From positions 1-7,303 of the forward strand of contig DKPN01000052.1 of NCBI GenBank assembly GCA_002471195.1: a stretch of DNA of 7,303 bases, read 5' to 3'. The notes under the pieces were generated by a model, which was not told where the DNA came from, did not search any database, and worked only from the letters and a program-made list of their open reading frames with translations. Each line of letters begins with the position of its first letter. Position 1 is the stretch's first letter. The translations under genes were made by a program, and so were the position numbers. Below, piece after piece: positions 1 to 6,283 of this stretch. The stretch is from Bacteroides sp. UBA7333. GTDB taxonomy: Bacteria > Bacteroidota > Bacteroidia > Bacteroidales > Bacteroidaceae.

Positions 1-137
1 TGATGTGGAATCATCGATTTTTCCGGGAGGAATTTGTACAAATTCAGGAACGGATTAAAATAGAGTATGAGAATGGCATTGAAAATAATGGACATTTACA
101 GAAAATAACTCATTCTTGTCAAGAGGCAAAACGCTAA
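1..137 (+). CDS. C-terminal fragment of an unrecognised protein (partial at left edge)
   Basis: The frame starting at base 3 is open for 44 codons and stops at TAA 135-137. It is the only frame of the six that stays open across these bases. The peptide begins MWNHRFFREEF and continues highly charged (EFVQIQERIKIEYENG), which reads like the helical end of a larger protein. The ATG at 3-5 could be an internal Met, and the gene most likely enters from the left. I do not recognise the family. It converges on the minus-strand operon. No clear intrinsic terminator with a T-run lies on its own strand, although the hairpin at 249-307 could mark its 3' end. The short length leaves open that this is a chance open frame. 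Confidence 0.45.
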   Translation, partial: MWNHRFFREEFVQIQERIKIEYENGIENNGHLQKITHSCQEAKR

Positions 138-248
138 AATTTATAGATATATAACATTAGAAAGAGAATAAAACTCTATTCAGAACAATAAAGTGTCTTT
201 TTAGAGTAAATCAGTGAGTAATCTGGATATCTCTATGAGATAAGGATC

Positions 249-307
249 ATATTGCGGTGAGATATCCGATTATCTCTAAGAGTTATCGGGTTATCTCACT
301 GCAATAT
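249..307. repeat. Large imperfect inverted repeat (hairpin)
   Basis: The left arm 249-270 begins ATATTGCGGTGAGATA. The right arm 285-307, read in reverse complement, begins ATATTGCAGTGAGATA. The arms differ by two substitutions and a one-base indel over about 22 bp, with a 14-nt loop. The word GAGATA or its complement occurs again at 228-233, 237-242 and 271-276, so the hairpin sits in a cluster of the same short motif. No T-run follows on either strand, so it is not a typical intrinsic terminator. It could be a 3'-end stabilising stem for the rightward gene, a protein-binding site, or a REP-like intergenic element. Confidence 0.55.
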
Positions 308-354
308 TGAAAGTTACACCGGATCACAACGCACACAAAAGGGGGTGAATCGAA

Positions 355-392
355 CAAAAAAAGAGTGAAGAAACAGACGCTCTCCACTCTTT
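355..392 (-). terminator. Intrinsic terminator, leftward
   Basis: On the minus strand an 8-bp stem (AAAGAGTG paired with CACTCTTT, bases 385-392 and 360-367) encloses a 17-nt loop and runs into seven consecutive T (bases 362-356). On the plus strand only TTT follows, so the direction is leftward. No minus-strand gene ends just before it; the operon upstream already has its own terminator at 584-612. It is either a backup terminator or the end of a short transcript starting near 419. Confidence 0.55.
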
Positions 393-419
393 AATACAGT
401 TGAACCTTATTCATGATTC
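356..419 (-). ncRNA. Possible small RNA between an orphan promoter box and a terminator
   Basis: A TATATTTG box (426-433) would place a start near 419, and the terminator T-run ends near 356, giving a transcript of about 65 nt whose 3' half is the terminator hairpin. The 5' part holds only a five-codon ATG frame, too short for a convincing gene. No known RNA family is recognised. This rests solely on the pairing of a promoter-like box with an otherwise unexplained terminator, and an adequately spaced upstream TTTG element is not seen. Confidence 0.22.
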
Positions 420-425
420 ATGACA

Positions 426-433
426 CAAATATA
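426..433 (-). promoter_or_regulatory. Leftward -7 promoter-like box (TATATTTG)
   Basis: Read on the minus strand this is TATATTTG, matching the Bacteroidetes primary sigma factor -7 consensus TAnnTTTG and identical to the box proposed for the operon at 6173-6180. The nearest upstream TTTG (458-461) is separated by 24 nt, longer than the usual 19-21, so the -33 element is weak. No gene starts within reach downstream; only the terminator at 355-392 follows. Confidence 0.3.
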
Positions 434-583
434 AAAATTCAATACCGAATAAACAAGCAAAATTACACGTGATGAAAAAAATATTAATCCGAACGATTTA
501 GAATCATGCTACAATATAGGTGTATATCAAATATTATATAAATGAAGAAGGCAATAAAAAAGTATTACACAATATGCCTCAAC

Positions 584-612
584 AAAAAAAGTGGAGATAA
601 CCCCACTCTTTT
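584..612 (-). terminator. Intrinsic terminator of the three-gene operon
   Basis: On the minus strand, starting 7 nt after the stop codon of the 953-aa gene, AAAAGAGTGG (612-603) pairs with CCACTTTTTT (594-585). That is five Watson-Crick pairs AGTGG/CCACT, one G-U wobble and four A-U pairs, with an 8-nt loop. The descending arm is a run of seven T. Its position directly after the last gene supports co-transcription of the upstream genes. Confidence 0.75.
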
Positions 613-619
613 ATTGATA

Positions 620-3481
620 CTAAAACTTATATTTTAATGCTACGATAACTTGTGCGTCGGCATCCAGATTCACCGGAGCTCTCAATCCATCTATCTCGCC
701 AGAATATAGATTCACCTTTGGTTCAACATATAAATCTAACGATTTGTTTATAGTGAAATTAGCTTGCGCTCCTATTCCACCCGCAGGAACAAAATTATGC
801 TCTCCCTGATGCCATCCATTAACCATACTGAACCCCAATAAAGAATGAAGGTTAAATAAAGGCGCCGGAGCTCCAGTAAGTAAGGCTGTCCAGTTTGTGA
901 TATAACTTAATTCCAATCCCAATATTTTGAAGTTAAAGTGCGGATCAGGTTTTTTACCCATTGAAACATTACTATTGCTAACAGCAAAACGTAAAGCTGA
1001 AACAGTATTAAACCATTTACCAAATGAAACTTCACTAACCAATGTAGGACGAACTTTAGCACTCTTACTAAAAACTGTAGTACCAAATGCTCCAGAACCA
1101 ATACCGGCAGCGATAAATGTATTATTCATGAAAGACGAGTTATCAAGACGATAGTCACGATTTTTCCTATCAATTTCTGCGAAGCGATAATTCATACCTA
1201 GTAAAGTAGAGAAAATAATATCATTGCGACGCGATGGATTGACACGAGCAAAATTACGTCCGTAAAGATGACCTTGCGGCTCCAAATATAAAGACAATGC
1301 ATTGTTCAATCGAAAGGCAGCTTGAAGACCTATTTGCCCACCAGGAACAAATTTAAGATCGTAATCAGAATAGGAAGCACCCAACGAAAAACCGATAGAT
1401 GCATTCAGGTTGAATAACCGATTAGCCCTATAATTATCAAATAAATTAGTTAAACTTAATTGATAATCAAGCTCTAATCCACCATATTCAAGAGAATTTC
1501 TACTATTTTCAACCACACTTTCAAAGCGTAAATGTGTTCGCCATGCCGAAATAGGAGAAAACCATTTTCCAATGGTTGCACGTGCTGCCACTCCCCATTG
1601 TTGTTTAAAAACAAAAGGTGTAGCCACCATTGCCGGACCAGCAGCCATTCCAAAAAAGTATTTACCATACTCGTTTTCATGATACAACCTTCTGTTTTGA
1701 ACTTTCGAGTAGTTACGTAAACGATAAGTAGCCCCTCCCGTTAAAGAAAAAATAGGATCGGCACTAAAGAAGCCTAAAGAGTGTACAGATAATGTATGAC
1801 GGTAACCTTGAATTTTAGGTTCAAGGAAAAGTGACCAAGCAGGCGTCAACTGGAAATTAGCATGCAAACCGCCTGTTAAACAGGGCAGAACGTCACGTTG
1901 CTTTCCATGACGATAGACCAGTCCACCACCAATCAAAGCAGAAATATCAAACAAACGATCTTCATCATATCCCTGCATTGCATTTGTTAAATTAAAAAGA
2001 TAGTCGATATCTGCAGCGATCAGTTTATCACGTGATCTAAGTTTTGAATTATTTACAGTTAGAAAAGAGGCACTACCACTTACACGAAGACCATGCACAG
2101 GAGTAAACCATTTGCCAATAGATAAAATGCCGCGCGGACATATCTGTGAAGTTACGTTATCGTTGAGCAACTGTGTTGAAAGCAAAGCCTGTCCACCAAT
2201 ACCTGCCGACACAAATATATTATCGGCAAAATCTTTTCGTTCGAAATTTGCATTATTATCGGCTCGCACAGATTTTGATGAGCGATTATAGGTAACTCCT
2301 ATAGCTAATTGTGTCATTATATCGATATGATCATTTGTTAGCCCACCACCAAAAGATGTTGGATAAACATTAACACGTGGTTCGATATATAAATCAGTAT
2401 TATTAGAAACTGTAAAATTGGCCTGTGCACCAACACCTAACCCCAAAGAATAACTTGTTTCACCCGATTTATTCTCGGAGCAATCTGCATTTAAACCTAG
2501 AATCGCATTCAAACTAAAAAAGTCGTGCGGTTTATATCCATTAAAAGCCGAATTTAGATTTAACATATAATCTAAACGGCCACCAACATGCGACAAATAT
2601 CGAGCTGTATGATACTGCGAGTATCCAGCATTCGCACTTAAACGTATACCAGAATGTGGTGCAAACCATTTACCAGCAGCGAGACTAAAATACGGACCAA
2701 TATTATGCATATTATTTGTATTGACAGCATCGGTCATTATCATCATTTCGGCACCTGCCGCCAACGAGAAAAAGGTATTTTCTAAAAAGGGCTTACGTAC
2801 AAAAGGCTCAACGTTTGTACGATTTTTATCGTCAACATATTTATATTTAAAACCTAATAATAGATCGCCTTTCATGTCATAACCGCTCCAATGATCATTA
2901 TAATCTAGGTTATCAGAATAAACGCCCATACGAGGTTCCAAATAGAGACTGAATAATTGTGATATATTCCAATTGCCCTGCAATCCAACTCTAGCTCCAT
3001 ATGCCGACTTGAAACCATTATTTGATGCATATTCTGCCAAATATGATAGACCCAAAAGAGCTACGACATCAAATTTCCGAGATGGATTATTATCATATAC
3101 AAAATTACTTAGATTAAGCAAATAGTCAGCTGAAAAAGATGCGATGCCGGCTTTACGTTCGTAACCATTTATGTTCATCTTTATTGGCATTCCATCAATA
3201 CCTAAACGAAGACCTGATGAATTTGAAAACCATTTCCCTACATACAATCCTGCATTGAAACCCAACTGATTCGTTTTAAAATCACGAGTAGTAAATATGT
3301 GAGACATCCCCATACCAGTTGAGATAAAAGTATTTTCAAAAAAATGTTCTGAGCTTAACTTTGTTCTTTGGGGCCTCTTTTGCAATCGATACATCATCGC
3401 ATCTATGGGTTCTTGCGAACAAATGCTTCCAGTATATAAAACAACCAAAAGAGTAAATAGAAATTTTAGTTTTGTATTCAT
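620..3481 (-). CDS. Exported protein of five tandem outer-membrane beta-barrel-like domains
   Basis: This 953-aa protein starts at ATG 3481. Residues 1-22 form a signal peptide (MNTKLKF, hydrophobic core, likely cleavage ICS/QE). A short basic segment (23-46) leads into five homologous units at about 47-215, 232-398, 418-588, 605-767 and 784-953. Each unit carries NTF-S-G-G, then GKWF (residues 82, 270, 456, 638, 821), a DY-LNL-N block in units 1-4 (weakened in unit 5), an ALLG-type block, and LYLEPR or a variant (179, 364, 551, 731, 917). The GKWF spacing is 182-188 residues. Alternating polar/hydrophobic patterning suggests eight beta-strands per unit, the size of an OmpA-type barrel. The protein ends in LKYKF, the terminal aromatic expected of a BAM-recognised strand. 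Linkers of 15-19 residues are charged. It is the last gene of the operon, 41 nt after the 662-aa gene. Outer-membrane location is inferred; function is unknown. Multi-barrel outer-membrane proteins have been predicted in Gram-negatives, but I recognise no characterised relative. Confidence 0.88.
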   Translation of the reverse strand: MNTKLKFLFTLLVVLYTGSICSQEPIDAMMYRLQKRPQRTKLSSEHFFENTFISTGMGMSHIFTTRDFKTNQLGFNAGLYVGKWFSNSSGLRLGIDGMPIKMNINGYERKAGIASFSADYLLNLSNFVYDNNPSRKFDVVALLGLSYLAEYASNNGFKSAYGARVGLQGNWNISQLFSLYLEPRMGVYSDNLDYNDHWSGYDMKGDLLLGFKYKYVDDKNRTNVEPFVRKPFLENTFFSLAAGAEMMIMTDAVNTNNMHNIGPYFSLAAGKWFAPHSGIRLSANAGYSQYHTARYLSHVGGRLDYMLNLNSAFNGYKPHDFFSLNAILGLNADCSENKSGETSYSLGLGVGAQANFTVSNNTDLYIEPRVNVYPTSFGGGLTNDHIDIMTQLAIGVTYNRSSKSVRADNNANFERKDFADNIFVSAGIGGQALLSTQLLNDNVTSQICPRGILSIGKWFTPVHGLRVSGSASFLTVNNSKLRSRDKLIAADIDYLFNLTNAMQGYDEDRLFDISALIGGGLVYRHGKQRDVLPCLTGGLHANFQLTPAWSLFLEPKIQGYRHTLSVHSLGFFSADPIFSLTGGATYRLRNYSKVQNRRLYHENEYGKYFFGMAAGPAMVATPFVFKQQWGVAARATIGKWFSPISAWRTHLRFESVVENSRNSLEYGGLELDYQLSLTNLFDNYRANRLFNLNASIGFSLGASYSDYDLKFVPGGQIGLQAAFRLNNALSLYLEPQGHLYGRNFARVNPSRRNDIIFSTLLGMNYRFAEIDRKNRDYRLDNSSFMNNTFIAAGIGSGAFGTTVFSKSAKVRPTLVSEVSFGKWFNTVSALRFAVSNSNVSMGKKPDPHFNFKILGLELSYITNWTALLTGAPAPLFNLHSLLGFSMVNGWHQGEHNFVPAGGIGAQANFTINKSLDLYVEPKVNLYSGEIDGLRAPVNLDADAQVIVALKYKF
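623..1132 (-). repeat. Barrel-like unit 5 of the 953-aa protein
   Basis: Residues 784-953. The unit opens FMNNTFIA and contains GKWF at 821-824, a diverged ELSYITN at 857-863 in place of DYLLNL, LLGFS at 881-885, GAQANF at 904-909 and LYVEPK at 917-922. It ends at the C-terminus of the protein with VALKYKF. Units 2 and 5 share the GAQANF and LY-EP signatures exactly or nearly so, which may help to trace the order of duplication. Confidence 0.75.
1181..1669 (-). repeat. Barrel-like unit 4 of the 953-aa protein
   Basis: Residues 605-767. This is the most divergent opening (YGKYFFGM in place of the NTF motif) and the shortest unit, but it keeps GKWF at 638-641, LDYQLSL at 671-677, NLNASIGFS at 691-699, GLQAAF at 718-723 and LYLEPQ at 731-736. 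It closes with LGMNYRF, which ends in Phe like a complete barrel terminus. Confidence 0.72.
1718..2230 (-). repeat. Barrel-like unit 3 of the 953-aa protein
   Basis: Residues 418-588. The unit opens FADNIFVS and contains GKWF at 456-459, DYLFNL at 493-498, ALIGGG at 515-520, GGLHANF at 537-543 and LFLEPK at 551-556, and closes with GGATYRL. It carries two Cys, 447 and 534, both in predicted surface-exposed loop ends (loops 1 and 3). Confidence 0.75.
2288..2788 (-). repeat. Barrel-like unit 2 of the 953-aa protein
   Basis: Residues 232-398. The unit opens FLENTFFS and contains GKWF at 270-273, DYMLNL at 304-309, AILGLN at 326-331, GAQANF at 351-356 and LYIEPR at 364-369, and closes with AIGVTY. 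It follows unit 1 after a 16-residue linker rich in charged residues. Cys334 lies in the predicted surface loop between strands 5 and 6. Confidence 0.75.
2837..3343 (-). repeat. Barrel-like unit 1 of the 953-aa protein
   Basis: Residues 47-215. The unit opens FFENTFIS and contains GKWF at 82-85, DYLLNL at 119-124, ALLGLS at 141-146 and LYLEPR at 179-184, and closes with GFKYKY. Eight strands can be drawn at about 50-65, 73-86, 89-102, 111-128, 136-151, 161-174, 176-190 and 203-215. It is the most regular unit and contains no Cys. Confidence 0.75.
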
Positions 3482-3522
3482 TTTAAATTGCTATGCTATG
3501 AGATAAAATATAATTACCTCTC

Positions 3523-5511
3523 TTATTCTAATAAATCTAACACGTCACCGTCGACTTTTGCCAATTCCTCTAAGGATGGATCCAATGCAAATGCCCTATC
3601 CAATGCCATTAAAGCCTCCATTACTTTATCTAAACGATTAGCAGACACAGCCCTAACATACAAACACTTAGCATTATCCATTGGCAATCGCTGCGCTTTT
3701 TCCCATGCCTCTTCATTGCGTTTCATAGCAAGCAAAATAAGCACTTCATTTAAACCGCCCTTTTTAGCATAAAGATCATAACCCAATTGATAGTTACCAT
3801 TCAATACAGAAACAATCGATTTTAGTTCTTTATAATCATCATGATCGGGCAATGTAGAAACAAGTGAATCAGCCTTAGCTATATTGTTATCTTCCAAGTT
3901 GGCGATCGCATGATTTATAATAACACTTTGAGGTGCGTTAGCAGTAGCATAAGGTTCTAACAAATCGATTTCAGCTCTACCTTCTTTTATGAGATATGCA
4001 GCTAACTCATTTGCAGCCCACATAAATTTAGGATATACTTCTAAAGCTTGTCGACTAAGTGTTTCAAACTTATCATTGCGAGCGTTTTTTATCAATAAGT
4101 AAAACTCATAACGAGTCAGTTTTTTGTAATCCGAATTATATAACCGCAAGATTTCATCGAAGGTTAGATGACGAAATACCGAATAGGTATAGGAGTATTC
4201 TACACGTCGCAAACGTGGCAAATACTGAGCAGAAACCATTTTTTTATAGAATGGCAAATATAGAGCTGTTTTCCACTGCGCATCCGGATCTTTTGGATGT
4301 TTGACAATTGCATGATGGAGTTTTTCTGCTTCAGGTAATGAATCGGCAATCATCAACTCAACCACCGATTCCCAAGAAGCAACTGAAGACGAACTATTCA
4401 ACTCCATAAACTGCTTCGAATTATTACTCAATCGCGACAGTATTTGCTTCATTGCATTTTCAGTACGGGCTTTAGCCAACGAAACATTCCTACTATGTGG
4501 TCCATCAGGCGATGCAATACCATGTATTGTAAATGCATTGAGTGTAGAATTAGGATCGTCTTCAATTGCACGTAAACGCATTTGCAAATCGGCCAATTGT
4601 CGTTGACTTTCAAAATCATTGGGATCAATATCAGCTTTAGAGGGTTGAAAAGACAATCGTACTTCCCCTTTGTCTTCGCATAATTGCAATTCAGGCTTGG
4701 GTAAATATTTATCGTCAGTCAAAGACATTGCTACTAAATCGAATTCAAAAAAACGCAATGGATTGACGGTACCACGAGCAATCATGACACTATCAATATA
4801 CAGAATACGATTGTAGTTTTCGAGTGAAATATCAACGTCTGCTCTATAGTCATGTCTTGGGTTTTTTACATACATCGAATCATGATATAAAGCTACTTCT
4901 TCTTGAAAAAGCGAATCTTTCGTTATTCCGAATTTAGACAAAGGATCTTGATCACGTTGGAAACCGTAAAGACGATTTTGTGTGATTAAATACTCTTGAC
5001 CATCAATTACTACAGGTTTTAAACGACTTGTCGTTTTAGTGGTCAGATTTACTATAGAAGGTTGAAATATCAAACGCGTGTTCGATTTAAACATCTCACG
5101 AGGAACTCTAAATTTTGTTCTTAAATGGAAAAAGTTACCTTTTACCTCAATATCAGTGGGCTCAGGGATCACTTTATTTTTAACCTTAGAAACAATTTCG
5201 ACTTCCTCTAATGCGACTGCTTCCATGGCAAGAACAATATCAAAGGTTATACGCCCTTTCACTTTTTCAGTATGATCTTTACAACCAACGCTTGTTATTA
5301 ATAAAGTAGAGTTGGGCTCGACTAGTATTGAGAATTTACCATCATCATTAGTAGATCCATATCGGTCGTTTGTCACCTTATCGTATATTAAGGCTCCGGC
5401 AATAGGCTGTTTATTAGTAGTCTTTATCGTTCCCTGAACTCGAATTTTCTGAGCATTTACAGTAACTTGACATATAATAAATAAGATGAATAATATTTGC
5501 TTTGTGCTCAT
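3523..5511 (-). CDS. Periplasmic protein: CarboxypepD_reg-like, DUF3868/OmpA-like, TPR-like tail
   Basis: This 662-aa protein starts at ATG 5511. The signal peptide is residues 1-20 (cleavage VNA/QK). Residues 23-108 are a carboxypeptidase-regulatory-like beta-sandwich: G27, PIAGALIYD, then STNDDGKFSI and the LEEVEIV end. No TonB-dependent plug or barrel follows, so it is not a SusC-type transporter. Residues about 119-270 contain strand-rich sequence with LKPVVIDGQEY, resembling the N-terminal part of DUF3868 proteins as I remember them. Residues 327-358 are an OmpA-like core (GIASPDGPHSRN, then L345 and R349). The following block SWESVVELM (379-387) and LPRLRRVEYSYTYSV (431-445) is typical of OmpA-like proteins of Bacteroidales fimbrial loci. 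Residues about 455-662 are helical and TPR-like. The gene lies 67 nt after the DUF3575 gene and 41 nt before the five-barrel gene. A periplasmic bridging or assembly role for its neighbours is inference. Confidence 0.82.
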   Translation of the reverse strand: MSTKQILFILFIICQVTVNAQKIRVQGTIKTTNKQPIAGALIYDKVTNDRYGSTNDDGKFSILVEPNSTLLITSVGCKDHTEKVKGRITFDIVLAMEAVALEEVEIVSKVKNKVIPEPTDIEVKGNFFHLRTKFRVPREMFKSNTRLIFQPSIVNLTTKTTSRLKPVVIDGQEYLITQNRLYGFQRDQDPLSKFGITKDSLFQEEVALYHDSMYVKNPRHDYRADVDISLENYNRILYIDSVMIARGTVNPLRFFEFDLVAMSLTDDKYLPKPELQLCEDKGEVRLSFQPSKADIDPNDFESQRQLADLQMRLRAIEDDPNSTLNAFTIHGIASPDGPHSRNVSLAKARTENAMKQILSRLSNNSKQFMELNSSSSVASWESVVELMIADSLPEAEKLHHAIVKHPKDPDAQWKTALYLPFYKKMVSAQYLPRLRRVEYSYTYSVFRHLTFDEILRLYNSDYKKLTRYEFYLLIKNARNDKFETLSRQALEVYPKFMWAANELAAYLIKEGRAEIDLLEPYATANAPQSVIINHAIANLEDNNIAKADSLVSTLPDHDDYKELKSIVSVLNGNYQLGYDLYAKKGGLNEVLILLAMKRNEEAWEKAQRLPMDNAKCLYVRAVSANRLDKVMEALMALDRAFALDPSLEELAKVDGDVLDLLE

Positions 5512-5578
5512 ATATATTGTGCAACTATTGAGTTATATTGTATATAGTATTATATTAATAAGAGATTAAATGAATATA

Positions 5579-6133
5579 TCATTTAAGTATATAATAAAAA
5601 GAGAGTCCAATTTTCACAGGTGCTACTTTATTGCCCGTTTTATTGGGCATAGTGGGATAAGTTTCATCTTTTAATCGATGAAACTGACGATAGTGAATTA
5701 CCCCAAAACCTAAAGATGCCTCCATACTCCATCGATTAGACAATACCCATGCGTATCCGTAAGTTAGTCCAACGGCATAAGCATCTCCCTTATAATAACT
5801 ATCATTAAATTGCATATTATTATTAGCGAAAAATCCTGTAACACCCAGATAATGCTCTGCCAAAGGGCGTCCAAACCAATATTTAATTTCGGGCTGTACC
5901 TGAACAAAATGAAGTTTATAATCTTTGATTTTAAAAGGATTAAAAGTGGTCGAGAGGTTGAGTGTAACTTTTTCAGCAACAACAAGTTCAACACCTAAGT
6001 TGGGGGATAGTGTAGCCCAAGTAAGGGCATTTGTTTTAATCGCAAATCGTTGCGCACTTAAAGAGGAGGAATAAAAGACAGCAATTAAAATCAGAATCAT
6101 CCATCTCCAATACATTCCTATTTTTATAGTCAT
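5579..6133 (-). CDS. DUF3575-family outer-membrane beta-barrel protein
   Basis: This 184-aa protein, first gene of the operon, has a signal peptide (residues 1-27, cleavage LSA/QR). The mature part matches the DUF3575 pattern: KTNALTWATLSPNLGVEL at 33-50, TLNLSTTFNPF at 57-67, QVQPEIKYWFG at 78-88, GLTYGYAWVLSNRWSMEA at 122-139, and a final strand KIGLSFYY at 174-181. Eight strands can be drawn, so it is probably a small outer-membrane barrel. The length is normal for the family. I use the first ATG at 6133. A second at 6115 (Met7) would leave a shorter signal n-region and cannot be excluded, since no Shine-Dalgarno sequence guides the choice. DUF3575 genes often accompany fimbrillin and DUF3868/OmpA-like genes in Bacteroidales, consistent with the next gene. 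The biochemical role of the family is not known to me. Confidence 0.85.
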   Translation of the reverse strand: MTIKIGMYWRWMILILIAVFYSSSLSAQRFAIKTNALTWATLSPNLGVELVVAEKVTLNLSTTFNPFKIKDYKLHFVQVQPEIKYWFGRPLAEHYLGVTGFFANNNMQFNDSYYKGDAYAVGLTYGYAWVLSNRWSMEASLGFGVIHYRQFHRLKDETYPTMPNKTGNKVAPVKIGLSFYYILK

Positions 6134-6172
6134 TTTTTCGTATTTTGAGCTTTCCGTATTATTATTTTATGA

Positions 6173-6180
6173 CAAATATA
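6173..6180 (-). promoter_or_regulatory. Candidate -7 box of the operon promoter (TATATTTG)
   Basis: Read on the minus strand the bases are TATATTTG, a full match to the Bacteroidetes -7 consensus TAnnTTTG. The end of the box lies 39 nt before the ATG at 6133, giving a start near 6166 and a leader of about 33 nt. The -33 TTTG is poor: TTTT is 22 nt upstream and exact TTTG copies are 13 or 26 nt upstream. Assigned because it sits correctly ahead of the first operon gene and no comparable box is seen in the two internal gaps. Confidence 0.42.
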
Positions 6181-6283
6181 GTATAAATTTAATCAAACAG
6201 ATAAAACAAAAATATTTTTTTTTATTTATCAAACGTATAATTACATAATCTATCCGTTATATTATATATTTTATCCAAAAAAC

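Larger units (their letters stand above)
138..583. other. Convergent intergenic region, non-coding
   Basis: About 450 AT-rich bases with no plausible reading frame on either strand; the ATGs present lead to frames of only a few codons. From left to right it contains an imperfect hairpin with repeated GAGATA/TATCTC words (225-307), a leftward intrinsic terminator (355-392), a 7-bp tandem repeat TTCATGA (410-423), a leftward TATATTTG box (426-433), and an A/T-rich stretch (434-583) in which I see nothing specific. Confidence 0.6.

Noticed and set aside
225..307. CRISPR-like array from the repeated GAGATA words
   Set aside because: The words are 6 bp, in both orientations and irregularly spaced, without repeat-spacer periodicity.
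3417..3419. Lipoprotein cysteine (Cys21) in the 953-aa protein
   Set aside because: The residues before it (TGSI) do not fit a lipobox, which needs Gly/Ala/Ser just before Cys; cleavage at ICS/QE by signal peptidase I is more likely.
3488..3772. Plus-strand open frame of 94 codons opposite the 3' end of the 662-aa gene
   Set aside because: It lies antisense within a well-supported gene, has low-complexity Ser/Asn-rich composition and no recognisable domain or promoter; it is a shadow of the real frame.
5188..5445. SusC/TonB-dependent transporter suggested by the CarboxypepD_reg-like domain
   Set aside because: No plug domain or large barrel follows; the rest is OmpA-like and helical.
6207..6214. 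Second TAnnTTTG box (TATTTTTG, minus) upstream of the operon
   Set aside because: It lies in an A/T homopolymer-like stretch, and the nearest upstream TTTG is only 15 nt away; the box at 6173-6180 is better placed.
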